From Pseudomonas allokribbensis (GTDB taxonomy: Bacteria > Pseudomonadota > Gammaproteobacteria > Pseudomonadales > Pseudomonadaceae): DNA of 64,000 nucleotides. Location: the NCBI RefSeq assembly GCF_014863605.1, contig NZ_CP062252.1, positions 5,488,501 through 5,552,500 on the forward strand, read 5' to 3'. Under the pieces are notes generated by a model that saw only the letters and a list, made by a program, of their open reading frames with translations, made no database searches and was not told where the DNA came from. Made by a program: the position numbers and the translations under genes. This document shows, one piece after another, positions 28,635 through 37,812 of this stretch; positions within the stretch are counted from its first letter, which is position 1; the number at the start of each line of letters is the position of its first letter.

Positions 28635-29576
28635 GTGTCCAAGATGATGGTCTTTACGGGGAACGCTAACCCCGATCTGGCTCGGCGTGTTGTACGTCAG
28701 CTGCATATCCCTCTCGGTGACATCTCTGTCGGTAAATTCTCCGACGGCGAAATTACAGCCGAGATCAATGAAAACGTTCGCGGTAAAGACGTTTTCATTA
28801 TTCAGCCGACTTGCGCTCCGACCAACGATAACCTGATGGAACTGGTAGTGATGGCTGACGCCTTCCGCCGCTCCTCGGCTACTCGTATCACTGCTGTTAT
28901 TCCTTATTTTGGTTATGCCCGTCAGGATCGCCGTCCGCGTTCCGCACGTGTGGCTATCAGCGCGAAAGTCGTCGCTGACATGCTTACCGTAGTCGGCATC
29001 GACCGTGTTCTCACGGTTGATCTGCATGCTGACCAGATTCAGGGTTTCTTCGATATTCCGGTAGATAACATCTACGGCTCCCCGGTTCTGGTGGATGACA
29101 TCGAAGATCAGCGCTTCGAGAACCTGATGATCGTGTCCCCGGACATTGGTGGCGTCGTGCGAGCACGTGCCGTTGCCAAGTCCCTGGGCGTGGATCTCGG
29201 GATCATCGACAAACGCCGTGAGAAAGCCAATCACTCTGAAGTGATGCATATCATCGGTGATGTCGAAGGGCGTACCTGCATTCTGGTCGATGACATGGTC
29301 GATACCGCCGGCACTCTGTGCCACGCGGCCAAGGCCCTGAAAGAGCATGGCGCAGCCAAGGTCTTTGCCTACTGCACACACCCTGTGCTGTCGGGTCGGG
29401 CCATCGAGAATATCGAAAATTCCGTGCTGGACGAGCTGGTGGTCACTAACACCATCCCGCTGTCCGCTGCAGCACAAGCCTGTGCACGTATCCGTCAACT
29501 GGATATCGCACCGGTTGTTGCCGAAGCGGTTCGCCGCATCAGCAATGAAGAATCGATCAGCGCGATGTTCCGTTAA
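28635..29576 (+). CDS. prs: Ribose-phosphate pyrophosphokinase
   Basis: A 313-aa enzyme making PRPP from ribose-5-phosphate and ATP; PRPP is the substrate of Hpt and Upp encoded earlier in the window. I chose the GTG at 28635 because it yields the family N-terminus [18 protein letters not shown]. The PRPP-binding segment [13 protein letters not shown] and the catalytic flexible-loop residues in [14 protein letters not shown] are present. It follows tRNA-Gln by 47 bp and is probably transcribed with it. A strong terminator follows. Confidence 0.95.
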   Translation: MSKMMVFTGNANPDLARRVVRQLHIPLGDISVGKFSDGEITAEINENVRGKDVFIIQPTCAPTNDNLMELVVMADAFRRSSATRITAVIPYFGYARQDRRPRSARVAISAKVVADMLTVVGIDRVLTVDLHADQIQGFFDIPVDNIYGSPVLVDDIEDQRFENLMIVSPDIGGVVRARAVAKSLGVDLGIIDKRREKANHSEVMHIIGDVEGRTCILVDDMVDTAGTLCHAAKALKEHGAAKVFAYCTHPVLSGRAIENIENSVLDELVVTNTIPLSAAAQACARIRQLDIAPVVAEAVRRISNEESISAMFR

Positions 29577-29610
29577 GGGCCCTGCCCTTCTCGAAATGTC
29601 TCGTTGACGA

Positions 29611-29653
29611 AAAGCGCCCCGCCCCGGCATTCCTGCCGGGGCGGGGCTTTTTT
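29611..29653 (+). terminator. Strong Rho-independent terminator after prs
   Basis: GCCCCGCCCCGGCA pairs with TGCCGGGGCGGGGC around TTCC (29616-29647), followed by T6. Confidence 0.92.
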
Positions 29654-29717
29654 GCCCATACCGTGTTCGGCGCTGGTCGCAAACGCCACTCGGTCATGGC
29701 TATTTTGGAGATACAAA

Positions 29718-30317
29718 ATGAACGATTTTACTCTGAATGCTGAAGCGCGTTCCGACCTGGGGAAAGGTGCGAGCCGCCGCCTGCGTCGTCTCGCCGCCCT
29801 GGTTCCAGCTGTTGTTTACGGTGGCGACAAAGCCCCTGAATCCATCAGCATGCTGGCCAAAGAAGTTGCCAAACTGCTCGAAAACGAAGCGGCTTACAGC
29901 CACATCATCGAGCTGAACGTTGGCGGCACCAAGCAAAACGTGATCATCAAAGCTCTGCAACGTCACCCGGCCAAAGGCCACGTGATGCACGCTGACTTCG
30001 TACGCGTTGTAGCTGGCCAGAAACTGACCGCTATCGTTCCTGTGCACTTCATCAACGAAGCTGCTCCAGTGAAGAAAGGCGGCGAAATCTCGCACGTTGT
30101 TGCCGAGATCGAAGTTTCCTGCCTGCCGAAAGATCTGCCTGAGTTCATCGAAGTCGACCTGGCTGACGCTGAAATCGGTTCGATCATTCACCTGTCGAAC
30201 ATCAAAGCCCCTAAAGGCGTTGAGTTCGTTGCTCTGGCTCACGGTAACGACCTGGCTGTTGCCAACGTCCACGCTCCACGTGTTGCTCCAGAAGCTGCCG
30301 AAGGCGCAGCAGAGTAA
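29718..30317 (+). CDS. rplY: 50S ribosomal protein L25/general stress protein Ctc
   Basis: A 199-aa long-form L25 (TL5/CTC type) that binds 5S rRNA. The N-terminal L25 domain (residues 1-95; [36 protein letters not shown]) is followed by the C-terminal TL5 domain ([19 protein letters not shown]). The ATG at 29718 has TTTTGGAGATACAAA before it, a strong ribosome-binding site. Codon bias is high, as expected of a ribosomal protein. Confidence 0.95.
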   Translation: MNDFTLNAEARSDLGKGASRRLRRLAALVPAVVYGGDKAPESISMLAKEVAKLLENEAAYSHIIELNVGGTKQNVIIKALQRHPAKGHVMHADFVRVVAGQKLTAIVPVHFINEAAPVKKGGEISHVVAEIEVSCLPKDLPEFIEVDLADAEIGSIIHLSNIKAPKGVEFVALAHGNDLAVANVHAPRVAPEAAEGAAE

Positions 30318-30333
30318 TTCACTCTGTGAAGCC

Positions 30334-30471
30334 GGAGTGAGCAGGTAACATCGCGGACTGGAACGTAGCGAGAAAGCGGGCGAGAACGCGGAGTTTACAT
30401 CCATGGTAAATGAGCATTTTTCGTCCACTTTCGCCGCCTTCCCTGATCGCGGCGATGTTATCCACCACTCC
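30334..30471. repeat. Structured 138-bp intergenic element between rplY and pth
   Basis: Nested complementary arms run through the spacer: GGAGTG (30334-30339) with CACTCC (30466-30471), AACATCGC (30347-30354) with GCGATGTT (30452-30459), GCGAGAAAGCGGGCGA with TCGTCCACTTTCGC as an imperfect helix, and a central TTTACATCCATGGTAAA hairpin. The whole spacer can fold as one long arm. It may be an RNA leader for pth, an attenuator of rplY or a short miniature repeat; no protein is encoded. Confidence 0.6.
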
Positions 30472-30488
30472 AAGGAAGGGCCCCTATC

Positions 30489-31073
30489 GTGACTGCCATC
30501 AAACTGATCGTTGGCCTGGGAAATCCAGGCGCTGAATACGAACAGACCCGGCATAACGCAGGGGCCCTTTTTGTTGAGCGCATCGCCCACGCACAGAATG
30601 TGAATCTCGTGGCCGATCGCAAGTATTTCGGCCTGACCGGGCGGTTTTCGCATCAGGGTCAGGATGTTCGTCTGCTGATTCCCACCACCTACATGAACCG
30701 CAGCGGCCAGGCCGTGGCGGCACTCGCCGGTTTCTTCCGCATCAAGCCTGAAGAAATCCTGGTGGCGCACGACGAACTCGATCTGCCTCCGGGCGTCGCC
30801 AAACTCAAGGTTGGTGGCGGTCATGGCGGTCACAACGGATTGCGCGACATCATTGCGCAATTGGGCAATCAGAATACGTTCCACCGCCTGCGGCTTGGCA
30901 TCGGCCACCCGGGCGTCGCCAGTATGGTTTCAAATTTCGTCCTGGGTCGTGCGCCACGCGCCGAACAGGAAAAACTCGATGCCAGCATCGACTTTGCCCT
31001 CGGCGTGCTGCCGGATATCCTCGCCGGTGAATGGAACCGTGCGATGAAAAACCTGCACAGCCAGAAGGCCTGA
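30489..31073 (+). CDS. pth: Peptidyl-tRNA hydrolase
   Basis: A 194-aa enzyme that recycles peptidyl-tRNA released from stalled ribosomes. Landmarks are [19 protein letters not shown] at the N-terminus (catalytic His in TRHNAG), the YMNRSGQAV segment, HDELDLPPG and [13 protein letters not shown]. The GTG start at 30489 follows GGAAGGG at eight bases. It sits between rplY and ychF, the widely conserved translation-related order. Confidence 0.95.
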
Positions 31074-31095
31074 CTCTTATCCGAGGGGAAACACC

Positions 31096-32196
31096 ATGGG
31101 ATTCAATTGCGGCATCGTCGGCCTGCCTAACGTCGGCAAGTCCACCCTGTTCAACGCCCTGACCAAATCCGGGATCGCGGCCGAGAACTTCCCCTTCTGC
31201 ACCATCGAGCCGAACAGCGGCATCGTGCCGATGCCGGATCCGCGTCTGGACGCCCTGGCGGCCATCGTCAATCCGAAGCGCATCCTGCCGACCACCATGG
31301 AATTCGTCGACATCGCAGGCCTGGTAGCCGGCGCCTCGAAAGGTGAAGGCCTGGGCAACAAGTTCCTGGCCAACATCCGCGAAACCGACGCGATCGCTCA
31401 CGTGGTGCGCTGCTTCGAAGACGAAAACGTGATCCACGTTTCCAACAGCGTCGACCCGAAACGCGACATCGAAATCATCGATCTGGAACTGATCTTCGCC
31501 GACCTCGACAGCTGCGAGAAGCAACTGCAGAAAGTCGCGCGCAATGCCAAGGGCGGTGACAAGGACGCGGTCGTTCAGAAAGCCCTGCTGGAGCAACTGA
31601 TCGCTCACTTCACAGAAGCCAAGCCTGCGCGCAGCCTGATGAAGAACATGAGCGCCGATGAGAAAGCGGTGATCAAAGGCTTCCACCTGCTGACCACCAA
31701 GCCGGTCATGTACATCGCCAACGTCGCTGAAGACGGTTTCGAGAACAACCCGCACCTGGACGTGGTCAAGGCCATCGCCGAAGAAGAAGGCGCCATGGTC
31801 GTTCCGGTCTGCAACAAGATCGAAGCGGAAATCGCCGAGCTGGACGACGGTGAAGAGAAAGACATGTTCCTCGAGGCCCTGGGCCTGGAAGAGCCTGGTC
31901 TGAACCGTGTGATCCGCGCCGGCTACGAAATGCTGCACCTGCAGACCTACTTCACCGCCGGTGTCGAAGAAGTCCGCGCCTGGACCGTCCGCGTCGGTGC
32001 CACCGCACCACAAGCTGCTGGCGTGATCCACACCGACTTCGAGAAAGGCTTCATCCGCGCCGAAGTGATCGCCTACAACGACTTCATCCAGTACAAGGGC
32101 GAAGCGGGCACCAAGGAAGCCGGTAAATGGCGCCTGGAAGGCAAGGATTACATCGTCAAAGACGGCGACGTGATGCACTTCCGCTTCAACGTGTAA
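31096..32196 (+). CDS. ychF: Redox-regulated ATPase YchF (Obg-like)
   Basis: A 366-aa Obg-family P-loop protein that prefers ATP and associates with ribosomes. The P-loop GLPNVGKST is at residues 9-17, [20 protein letters not shown] carries the switch II region, and the C-terminal TGS domain includes [22 protein letters not shown] precedes the ATG at 31096. It follows pth by 22 bp, so the two are likely cotranscribed, ending at the hairpin at 32211. Confidence 0.95.
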   Translation: MGFNCGIVGLPNVGKSTLFNALTKSGIAAENFPFCTIEPNSGIVPMPDPRLDALAAIVNPKRILPTTMEFVDIAGLVAGASKGEGLGNKFLANIRETDAIAHVVRCFEDENVIHVSNSVDPKRDIEIIDLELIFADLDSCEKQLQKVARNAKGGDKDAVVQKALLEQLIAHFTEAKPARSLMKNMSADEKAVIKGFHLLTTKPVMYIANVAEDGFENNPHLDVVKAIAEEEGAMVVPVCNKIEAEIAELDDGEEKDMFLEALGLEEPGLNRVIRAGYEMLHLQTYFTAGVEEVRAWTVRVGATAPQAAGVIHTDFEKGFIRAEVIAYNDFIQYKGEAGTKEAGKWRLEGKDYIVKDGDVMHFRFNV

Positions 32197-32210
32197 AAGC
32201 TGCACCCAAG

Positions 32211-32240
32211 AAAAAGCCGCGTTTCATACGCGGCTTTTTT
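32211..32240 (+). terminator. Terminator after ychF (bidirectional)
   Basis: AAAAAGCCGCGT pairs with ACGCGGCTTTTT around TTCAT, with T6. It stands between ychF and the convergent fsr-type gene. Confidence 0.9.
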
Positions 32241-32259
32241 GTGCCTGAAATTCAGCCCG

Positions 32260-33477
32260 TCAGGCCTTTTTGGTTCTTGGCAGGAAGATCGCCAGCACCC
32301 CAAACAACGGCAGGAACGAGCACAGGAAGTACACGTACTCGATGCCGTGAATGTCCGCGAGATGCCCGAGCAACGCCGCACCAATCCCACCAAAGCCGAA
32401 CATCAACCCGAAGAACACGCCGGCAATCATTCCGACGTTGCCCGGCACCAGTTCCTGCGCGTACACCACAATCGCCGAGAACGCCGAAGCCAGGATAAAG
32501 CCGATCACCACGCTCAGAACAGTGGTCCAAAACAGGTCGACATGCGGCATGAGCAGCGTGAATGGCGCAACGCCAAGGATCGAGAACCAGATCACCGCCT
32601 TGCGCCCGATCTTGTCGCCGATCGGCCCGCCGAAGAACGTGCCCGCCGCCACCGCGCCGAGGAACAGGAACAGGTGCAACTGGGAACTGGCCACCGACAG
32701 GTCGAACTTTTCGATCAGGTAGAACGTGAAGTAACTGGTCAGACTGGCCATGTAGAAATACTTGGAGAACACCAGCAGCCCGAGCACCACCAGCGCGCTG
32801 GTCACCCTGCCCTTCGACAGTCCATGAGTGGCGGCTTGGCCAGCCTTGAGCTTGAACAGGTTCAGGTGATGGGCGTACCAACGGCTGATGCGGTACAGCA
32901 CGAACAGCGCAAACACGGCGAACAGCCCGAACCACGCCACATTGCCCTGCCCAAAGGGAATGATGATTGCCGCCGCCAGCAACGGCCCGAATGCCGAACC
33001 GGCGTTACCACCGACCTGGAAGGTCGATTGCGCCAGACCGAAGCGCCCGCCCGACGCCAGACGCGCGATACGAGAAGCTTCGGGGTGGAAGGTTGACGAA
33101 CCGATGCCGATCAGCGCCGCCGCCAGCAGAATCAGCGGGAAACTGCCGACCATTGACATCATCACAATGCCGATCAGCGTGCACACGGAACCGGCCGGCA
33201 ACAGCCACGGTTTCGGGTGCCGGTCAGTGTGGTAACCGACCCACGGTTGCAGCAGCGAAGCGGTCAATTGGAACGTCAGGGTGATCAGGCCGACCTGGGT
33301 GAAGGTCAAGCCATAGTTGGCCTTGAGCATCGGATAGATCGATGGCAGCACTGACTGGATCAGGTCGTTGATCAAATGCGCCAGCGCCACCGCGCCGATG
33401 ATGCGCATCACCAGAGGACTGCTTTGTGGAGGAGCGGACGCCGACGCAGCGGCGGTCTGAACGTTGCTGATAGCCAT
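32260..33477 (-). CDS. fsr: MFS exporter, fosmidomycin-resistance (Fsr) type
   Basis: A 405-aa major facilitator protein with about twelve membrane segments. The N-terminal AHLINDLIQSVLPSIYPMLK and the following GLITLTFQLTASLLQPWVGYHTDR are diagnostic of the Fsr family, and FHPEASRIARLASGGR is a second landmark. Fsr homologues export fosmidomycin and possibly other compounds; the natural substrate here is unknown. The first accessory gene after the ychF backbone, it is divergent from the chemoreceptor gene. Confidence 0.85.
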   Translation of the reverse strand: MAISNVQTAAASASAPPQSSPLVMRIIGAVALAHLINDLIQSVLPSIYPMLKANYGLTFTQVGLITLTFQLTASLLQPWVGYHTDRHPKPWLLPAGSVCTLIGIVMMSMVGSFPLILLAAALIGIGSSTFHPEASRIARLASGGRFGLAQSTFQVGGNAGSAFGPLLAAAIIIPFGQGNVAWFGLFAVFALFVLYRISRWYAHHLNLFKLKAGQAATHGLSKGRVTSALVVLGLLVFSKYFYMASLTSYFTFYLIEKFDLSVASSQLHLFLFLGAVAAGTFFGGPIGDKIGRKAVIWFSILGVAPFTLLMPHVDLFWTTVLSVVIGFILASAFSAIVVYAQELVPGNVGMIAGVFFGLMFGFGGIGAALLGHLADIHGIEYVYFLCSFLPLFGVLAIFLPRTKKA

Positions 33478-33810
33478 GGGAGTTTCCGTACAGCAGATGG
33501 GTGCACACGGGCAGGTGCGTCAATGTGCCATTTTTCGGTGCGCCAGCGCCATCCCCTTAGCCAGCTAACGAACTATTCATTCATCGCCGCGCAAGTGATA
33601 GCGCAAAGCCATGGTCTGATTCTTGCCTTGCTTCTCCGCTTGAACGCGGCCCCCTTACAAAGGGGATCGAGAATGGGAAGTTTTGCTACAGAGTCTGCCT
33701 ACAGAGCGGACGAGAGTGGACTTTCGAAGCCTTTTAGCAGGGCACTGATCGCGCTCGCAACGAACGCGATGCACGCCAATGGTGCGTGGTGTCCAGAGGA
33801 GTCATGGGGC
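33478..33810. other. 333-bp intergenic region between fsr and chemoreceptor gene
   Basis: No convincing gene is seen. It must hold the divergent promoters of fsr and the chemoreceptor. GAGGAG at 33796-33801 is the ribosome-binding site of the latter. I saw a short inverted repeat, CCCCTTACAAAGGGG at about 33651-33665, but no recognisable flagellar-sigma promoter. Confidence 0.4.
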
Positions 33811-35868
33811 ATGCAGGCTTTCTTATCACCGGGGATCAAATTGCTGGGGCGGTTTGGCTTCGCGCGTAAATTCCAGTTGTTGTTTCTGCTGTTCATTCTG
33901 CCGTTGGCCGGTAGCCTGTTGATGATCGGCCAGGACTATCGCGACAAGCTCAACCTGATTTCCGGCGAACGTGCCGGTGTGCGGCAGTTGCTCGCCCTCG
34001 ATGCGCTCGACAACCTGCTCGCCGCCCAGCGCGACCGCGCCGCCCGCTGGCGTGCCACGGAAACCAACCGCCAACCGACGCCCGCGACTCTCGCCGCGAT
34101 GGCCGCATTCGATGGCGTGCAACCTGCCGTCGCCCAAGCCACACTGGATCTGGGTAATGCGTTGAAAGCCGAAGGCGCGGAAGGTGAAACATTGGCTCGC
34201 TATCAGGCCCTGCAAACCGCACTCGGTGGTCTGGACTCCAAGAGCCTGGCCGGCGTCGGCTGGTGGCCGGACGGTTACGATCGCTTCACCAACGCCCTCA
34301 GTGCCCTGCAAGCGTTGCGCGAACAAATCGCGATGGACAATCGCCTGATCCTCGCGCCATGGCTGGAAACCTATCTGCTGACACAGATTTCCACTCAACA
34401 TGCACCGGACCTGATCGAACGGGTCGGCCGACTGGCAGCCGTTGGCCAGGCGTCTGTGGTGTCCGGGCAGTTCACCCTGCAAAGCCGCCTGCAACTGCGT
34501 GACCTGCGCAGTCGTATCGGCGATGCTCGCGAGCAGCTTGTAAAAACTGCTGGCCTGCTCGAAGCGCGTCTCCCGCCGGCCCTGCAAGGCTGGACCGGGC
34601 AATACCACGATAGCCTCAAGCAGCTGGATGCCGGGTTGAAAGTGTTGGATGACGGCGTCTTCGGCGGCAGTATCAATCTCAAACCGGAAGACTTCGAGCG
34701 CAGCCTCGATGCCCTGCTCGGTAACCTCGCCACGCTGCGCCAACAATCGCTGGTATCGCTGGATCAGCGCCTGGACGACTACCACGGCTCGGCGATTCGT
34801 CAGTTCATCGTTGTGGCGACGGTCTTCGGTTGTCTGCTGCTGGCAGCACTCTATCTGTTCGTCTGCCTGCAAGCCTCGATCCGTCGCAGCGCCAGCGGCA
34901 TTACGGTGCTCGCCGAAGCCTTGCGCGACGGCAATCTGAGCCTGCAAGTGCCGGTCGTGGGCCGAGATGAACTGGCGTCGATCAGCACCGCGCTCAACGT
35001 GGCCGTGGTGCAATTGCGCAACAGCCTGCTGGGCGTCGATCACGAGACCTCGCAACTGAGCAACGCAGTGCGCAGCCTCAACGATCACTCCAGTGGCGCT
35101 CTCAGCGAAGTCGAAGCGCAGCAATTGCAGATCAGCCAGATCGCCGCCGCAGCCACGCAATTGGCGGCGACCTCCCAGGGCGTCGCGCAGAGTTGTGAAC
35201 AGGCCTCCGGCAGCGCCCAACACACCCGCCGCATCGCCGCCGACAGCAGCCGCGACAGCCAGCGCACCACGGCGAGCATTCAACAACTCAACCAGCGCCT
35301 GAATGAGACTGCTGCAGCGCTAGGCCGCGTCAGCGAGCAAGGCCAACAGATTCAATTGGTGGTCGATACCATTCGCGGCGTCGCCGAGCAAACCAACCTG
35401 CTGGCGCTCAACGCCGCCATCGAGGCCGCTCGTGCCGGTGAACAGGGTCGCGGTTTTGCTGTGGTTGCCGACGAGGTGCGCAGCCTCTCGCAACGCACGC
35501 AATCGTCCACCGCGCAGATCGCCGGCACCGTCGACAGCTTGCGTGCGACGGTGAATGAAGCGGTAAGCCTGATGGAAGCCGCGTGCGGCCAGGCGCAATC
35601 GGATGCCGAAGCCGTCACCGGGCTGGGCGAACGCCTGGGAGAAATCGCCAGCGCCGTGCAGAGCGTCACCGACACCCTCGCGCAAATCGCCACGGCGGTC
35701 GAGGAACAGGCGAGCACCGCCGATGAAGTCAGCGGCAATATCCAGCAGGTCGATCAAGCGGCGGTTCGTCTGCTCGAAGGCGCGCGGGCCGTGAACCTCG
35801 CGGCGGACACCTTGAGTCAGGGCAGCCACGCCTTGAGTGCGAATACCGGCAGATTTCAGCTGCGATGA
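33811..35868 (+). CDS. Methyl-accepting chemotaxis protein
   Basis: A 685-aa chemoreceptor. A cytoplasmic N-terminus leads to a first membrane segment at about residues 20-39 (FQLLFLLFILPLAGSLLMIG), a large periplasmic sensor to about 330, a second membrane segment at about 331-352, a HAMP-like region and the signalling domain with the hairpin tip [20 protein letters not shown] at about 528-547. The ligand is unknown. I chose the ATG at 33811 because GAGGAG precedes it by nine bases and the upstream reading adds low-quality sequence. It sends signals to CheA/CheW encoded elsewhere. Confidence 0.88.
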   Translation: MQAFLSPGIKLLGRFGFARKFQLLFLLFILPLAGSLLMIGQDYRDKLNLISGERAGVRQLLALDALDNLLAAQRDRAARWRATETNRQPTPATLAAMAAFDGVQPAVAQATLDLGNALKAEGAEGETLARYQALQTALGGLDSKSLAGVGWWPDGYDRFTNALSALQALREQIAMDNRLILAPWLETYLLTQISTQHAPDLIERVGRLAAVGQASVVSGQFTLQSRLQLRDLRSRIGDAREQLVKTAGLLEARLPPALQGWTGQYHDSLKQLDAGLKVLDDGVFGGSINLKPEDFERSLDALLGNLATLRQQSLVSLDQRLDDYHGSAIRQFIVVATVFGCLLLAALYLFVCLQASIRRSASGITVLAEALRDGNLSLQVPVVGRDELASISTALNVAVVQLRNSLLGVDHETSQLSNAVRSLNDHSSGALSEVEAQQLQISQIAAAATQLAATSQGVAQSCEQASGSAQHTRRIAADSSRDSQRTTASIQQLNQRLNETAAALGRVSEQGQQIQLVVDTIRGVAEQTNLLALNAAIEAARAGEQGRGFAVVADEVRSLSQRTQSSTAQIAGTVDSLRATVNEAVSLMEAACGQAQSDAEAVTGLGERLGEIASAVQSVTDTLAQIATAVEEQASTADEVSGNIQQVDQAAVRLLEGARAVNLAADTLSQGSHALSANTGRFQLR

Positions 35869-35943
35869 AAGCCCTCCCCGCCCCGTTTTTCGGTGCGGGA
35901 GGATAAGCGGTTGAAAATAAGAAGAAATATTTTAAATTTACGC

Positions 35944-35972
35944 TTGACGCTTTTCCATTTCAGGGGAATAAT
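35944..35972 (+). promoter_or_regulatory. Promoter of tRNA-Met
   Basis: TTGACG at 35944-35949, a 17-bp spacer and AATAAT at 35967-35972 are followed by a GC-rich GCGCGCC discriminator, 11 bp before the tRNA. Confidence 0.75.
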
Positions 35973-35983
35973 GCGCGCCACTT

Positions 35984-36060
35984 GGCTACATAGCTCAGTT
36001 GGTTAGAGCATAGCATTCATAATGCTGGGGTCCGGGGTTCAAGTCCCTGTGTAGCCACCA
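35984..36060 (+). tRNA. tRNA-Met(CAT), elongator type
   Basis: Acceptor GGCTACA (35984-35990) pairs with TGTAGCC (36050-36056), followed by A and encoded CCA. The anticodon CAT is at 36018-36020 in the loop TTCATAA. GGCTACATAGCTCAGTTGGT matches elongator tRNA-Met rather than initiator. In P. aeruginosa the equivalent locus follows ychF. The accessory bacteriocin cassette begins immediately downstream. Confidence 0.97.
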
Positions 36061-36064
36061 AGTA

Positions 36065-36102
36065 CTAAAAACGGCTTACCGAAAGGTAGGCCGTTTTTTT
36101 AT
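36065..36102 (+). terminator. tRNA-Met terminator; left copy of a repeated hairpin
   Basis: ACGGCTTACC pairs with GGTAGGCCGT around GAAA, followed by T7. A nearly identical hairpin recurs at 38118-38153 on the far side of the bacteriocin genes. Confidence 0.9.
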
Positions 36103-36134
36103 GCCCGGAGAAAAGTGGCCTACCTCAGTGGGCC

Positions 36135-36198
36135 GGCCTGATTCCGTAGGAACAGAGCGCGAAAGGCGTACGAAGAGGATTATTCGTTCGATCAGGCC
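36135..36198. repeat. Inverted repeat upstream of bacteriocin gene
   Basis: GGCCTGAT (36135-36142) and ATCAGGCC (36191-36198) flank 48 bases ahead of the bacteriocin start. It could be a regulator site or leader structure. No convincing LexA box or PrtN P-box was identified here. Confidence 0.35.
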
Positions 36199-36285
36199 CC
36201 TGTATCTCGGCAAGTCGGTTTGATCGCTCTCCCGATTGACCGACAAGCTCCCCCGTCTCGTTCCAAAGACAGACAGGGAGTTGTC

Positions 36286-37533
36286 ATGGACCTGGACAAG
36301 TACCTTTTCGACGATGAATGGCATCGAAAACGCCCGAACGGCGGTGTCTCATGGGCCGCCTGGTTTCCGCCCCGAGAGCCGGAACCCGTCTACGTTCCAA
36401 CAGATGAATGGCCAACCCCAAAGCCCCGCGACGATCTGGTATTTGCCAAGTCCTGCACACCGGACAACTGGTGTCGAACGGATGCCGGCACAACACCTGA
36501 GCCCGCCTCCAGCTTCGGCAAGATCATGGTGGCGGGCGCCATACGCTTTCCCGCAGCCAGTAAGGTCGTAGCGAAAGCAATCGGCGCCGATCTGGCCTTG
36601 GGGCGCATGGCGGGCGGTGGAATTCTGCAGCAACGTCTCAACTGGGCCATACGGGGCGCAGGCGGGCCGGCCAGTGTGTTCATCCTCGGGATGCTGCCGG
36701 CCAGAATGGGCGACGGCACCCTTTATACCGACGAACAATTACGCACCCTACCCCGCGCCACCACTCGCGTACGCTTCCAGTTTCGGCGTGACATCGACGG
36801 GGTGATGCAGATCTATGGCATTCACTCTGGCGATTCGGGCGACGACTCCGTGCGTACCGTAAAAGTCGAGTGGAACAACGACAAGACCGCCATGGAGGCC
36901 AAGCTCAACGGCATCACGATTTTGTGGACGCCGCAACGCGGGCCGCTGGGATCGATGCCGCCGCTGGTTCATCCGGAGCACGGCGAAGTACTGAGTACGA
37001 TCCTCGTCCACCCGATCGCTGCGAACACCGACAGCCAGATAGAAATCCTGCCCGGCAAAGACATCACCGCCGAGGATTGTATTCTGGTGTTTCCGGCGGA
37101 GACCGGGCTGAAGTCGTTGTATGTGGTGTTTTCGAAACCGGCGAGATTGATGCCGGGGACAGTGACGGGGATTGGTGAGGATGTTTCCGGTGTATGGCTT
37201 GACCATGCCCGGGGGGGATCTGGCGCGCCAATCCCAACCAGCATTGCCGATTCGCTAAGAGGGCGTGAATATTCCAGCTTTGATTCATTCAGGCGCGCCT
37301 TCTGGGCCGAAGCATCAAAAGATACCAGGCTAGCCGGGCAACTCAGCGAAGATAGCCTGGAGCGTATGCGCAACGGAAAGGCGCCTCGCGCCCGATTAGC
37401 TGATGCGGCTGGTAAGAGAATCTCTCACGAAATTCATCATGTGGAACTGATATCTCAAGGCGGCGAGGTCTATAACGTTGACAACCTGAGGGTCCACACT
37501 CCTAAAAATCACGTCGAAATACACCAGGATTGA
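36286..37533 (+). CDS. S-type bacteriocin with HNH DNase domain (colicin E9/pyocin S2-like)
   Basis: A 415-aa bacteriocin. Residues 1-75 form a proline- and tryptophan-rich N-terminus unlike the large receptor domains of classical S pyocins. Residues about 80-300 resemble the pyocin S translocation domain, and 300-415 are a colicin E9-type DNase: SGAPIPTSIADSLRGREYSS, then the HNH metal site with His384, His385, His409 and His413. The ATG at 36286 follows CAGGGAG. It cleaves DNA of competing strains; the two genes behind it encode immunity proteins. Classical S pyocins are over 600 aa, so this is a compact form. Confidence 0.88.
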   Translation: MDLDKYLFDDEWHRKRPNGGVSWAAWFPPREPEPVYVPTDEWPTPKPRDDLVFAKSCTPDNWCRTDAGTTPEPASSFGKIMVAGAIRFPAASKVVAKAIGADLALGRMAGGGILQQRLNWAIRGAGGPASVFILGMLPARMGDGTLYTDEQLRTLPRATTRVRFQFRRDIDGVMQIYGIHSGDSGDDSVRTVKVEWNNDKTAMEAKLNGITILWTPQRGPLGSMPPLVHPEHGEVLSTILVHPIAANTDSQIEILPGKDITAEDCILVFPAETGLKSLYVVFSKPARLMPGTVTGIGEDVSGVWLDHARGGSGAPIPTSIADSLRGREYSSFDSFRRAFWAEASKDTRLAGQLSEDSLERMRNGKAPRARLADAAGKRISHEIHHVELISQGGEVYNVDNLRVHTPKNHVEIHQD

Positions 37534-37542
37534 GGCAACTGC

Positions 37543-37812
37543 ATGAGCGACCCCTTCATCAAAAGCAATTTCTCTGATTACACCGAACAAGACTTCGTTG
37601 AGTTCATTGACGAGATCAGAAAGGAAGACAAGGCACCTACAGATGACCGTGCAGATATTCTATTGCTGCACTTCAACAAGATCGTTGGGCATCCGAGCAA
37701 GATGGATCTTATCTACTACCCTGAGCCAGGTGCTGACACGTCGTCCTCTGGCATAGCCCGTACAATCGCGACATGGCATGAAGCAAACGGACTGCCTGGC
37801 TTCAAGAAGTGA
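37543..37812 (+). CDS. Colicin E9-type DNase immunity protein 1
   Basis: An 89-aa acidic protein of the colicin/pyocin DNase immunity family (Im9-like): FSDYTEQDFVEFIDEI, DDRADILLLHF and the key HPSKMDLIYYPEPGAD, whose tyrosines contact the DNase. It binds and blocks the HNH nuclease encoded nine bases upstream. It stops inside the GTG start of a second immunity gene. Its AT content is higher than that of the backbone genes, in line with accessory origin. Confidence 0.92.
   Translation: MSDPFIKSNFSDYTEQDFVEFIDEIRKEDKAPTDDRADILLLHFNKIVGHPSKMDLIYYPEPGADTSSSGIARTIATWHEANGLPGFKK

Noticed and set aside
33826..35286. 486-codon minus-strand frame
   Set aside because: It lies wholly within the chemoreceptor gene, which has membrane segments and the conserved signalling tip.
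36190..36285. LexA box or PrtN P-box before the bacteriocin
   Set aside because: CTGTATCTCGGCAAG is only a weak LexA half-match and no ATTG-GT type P-box pattern was convincing.
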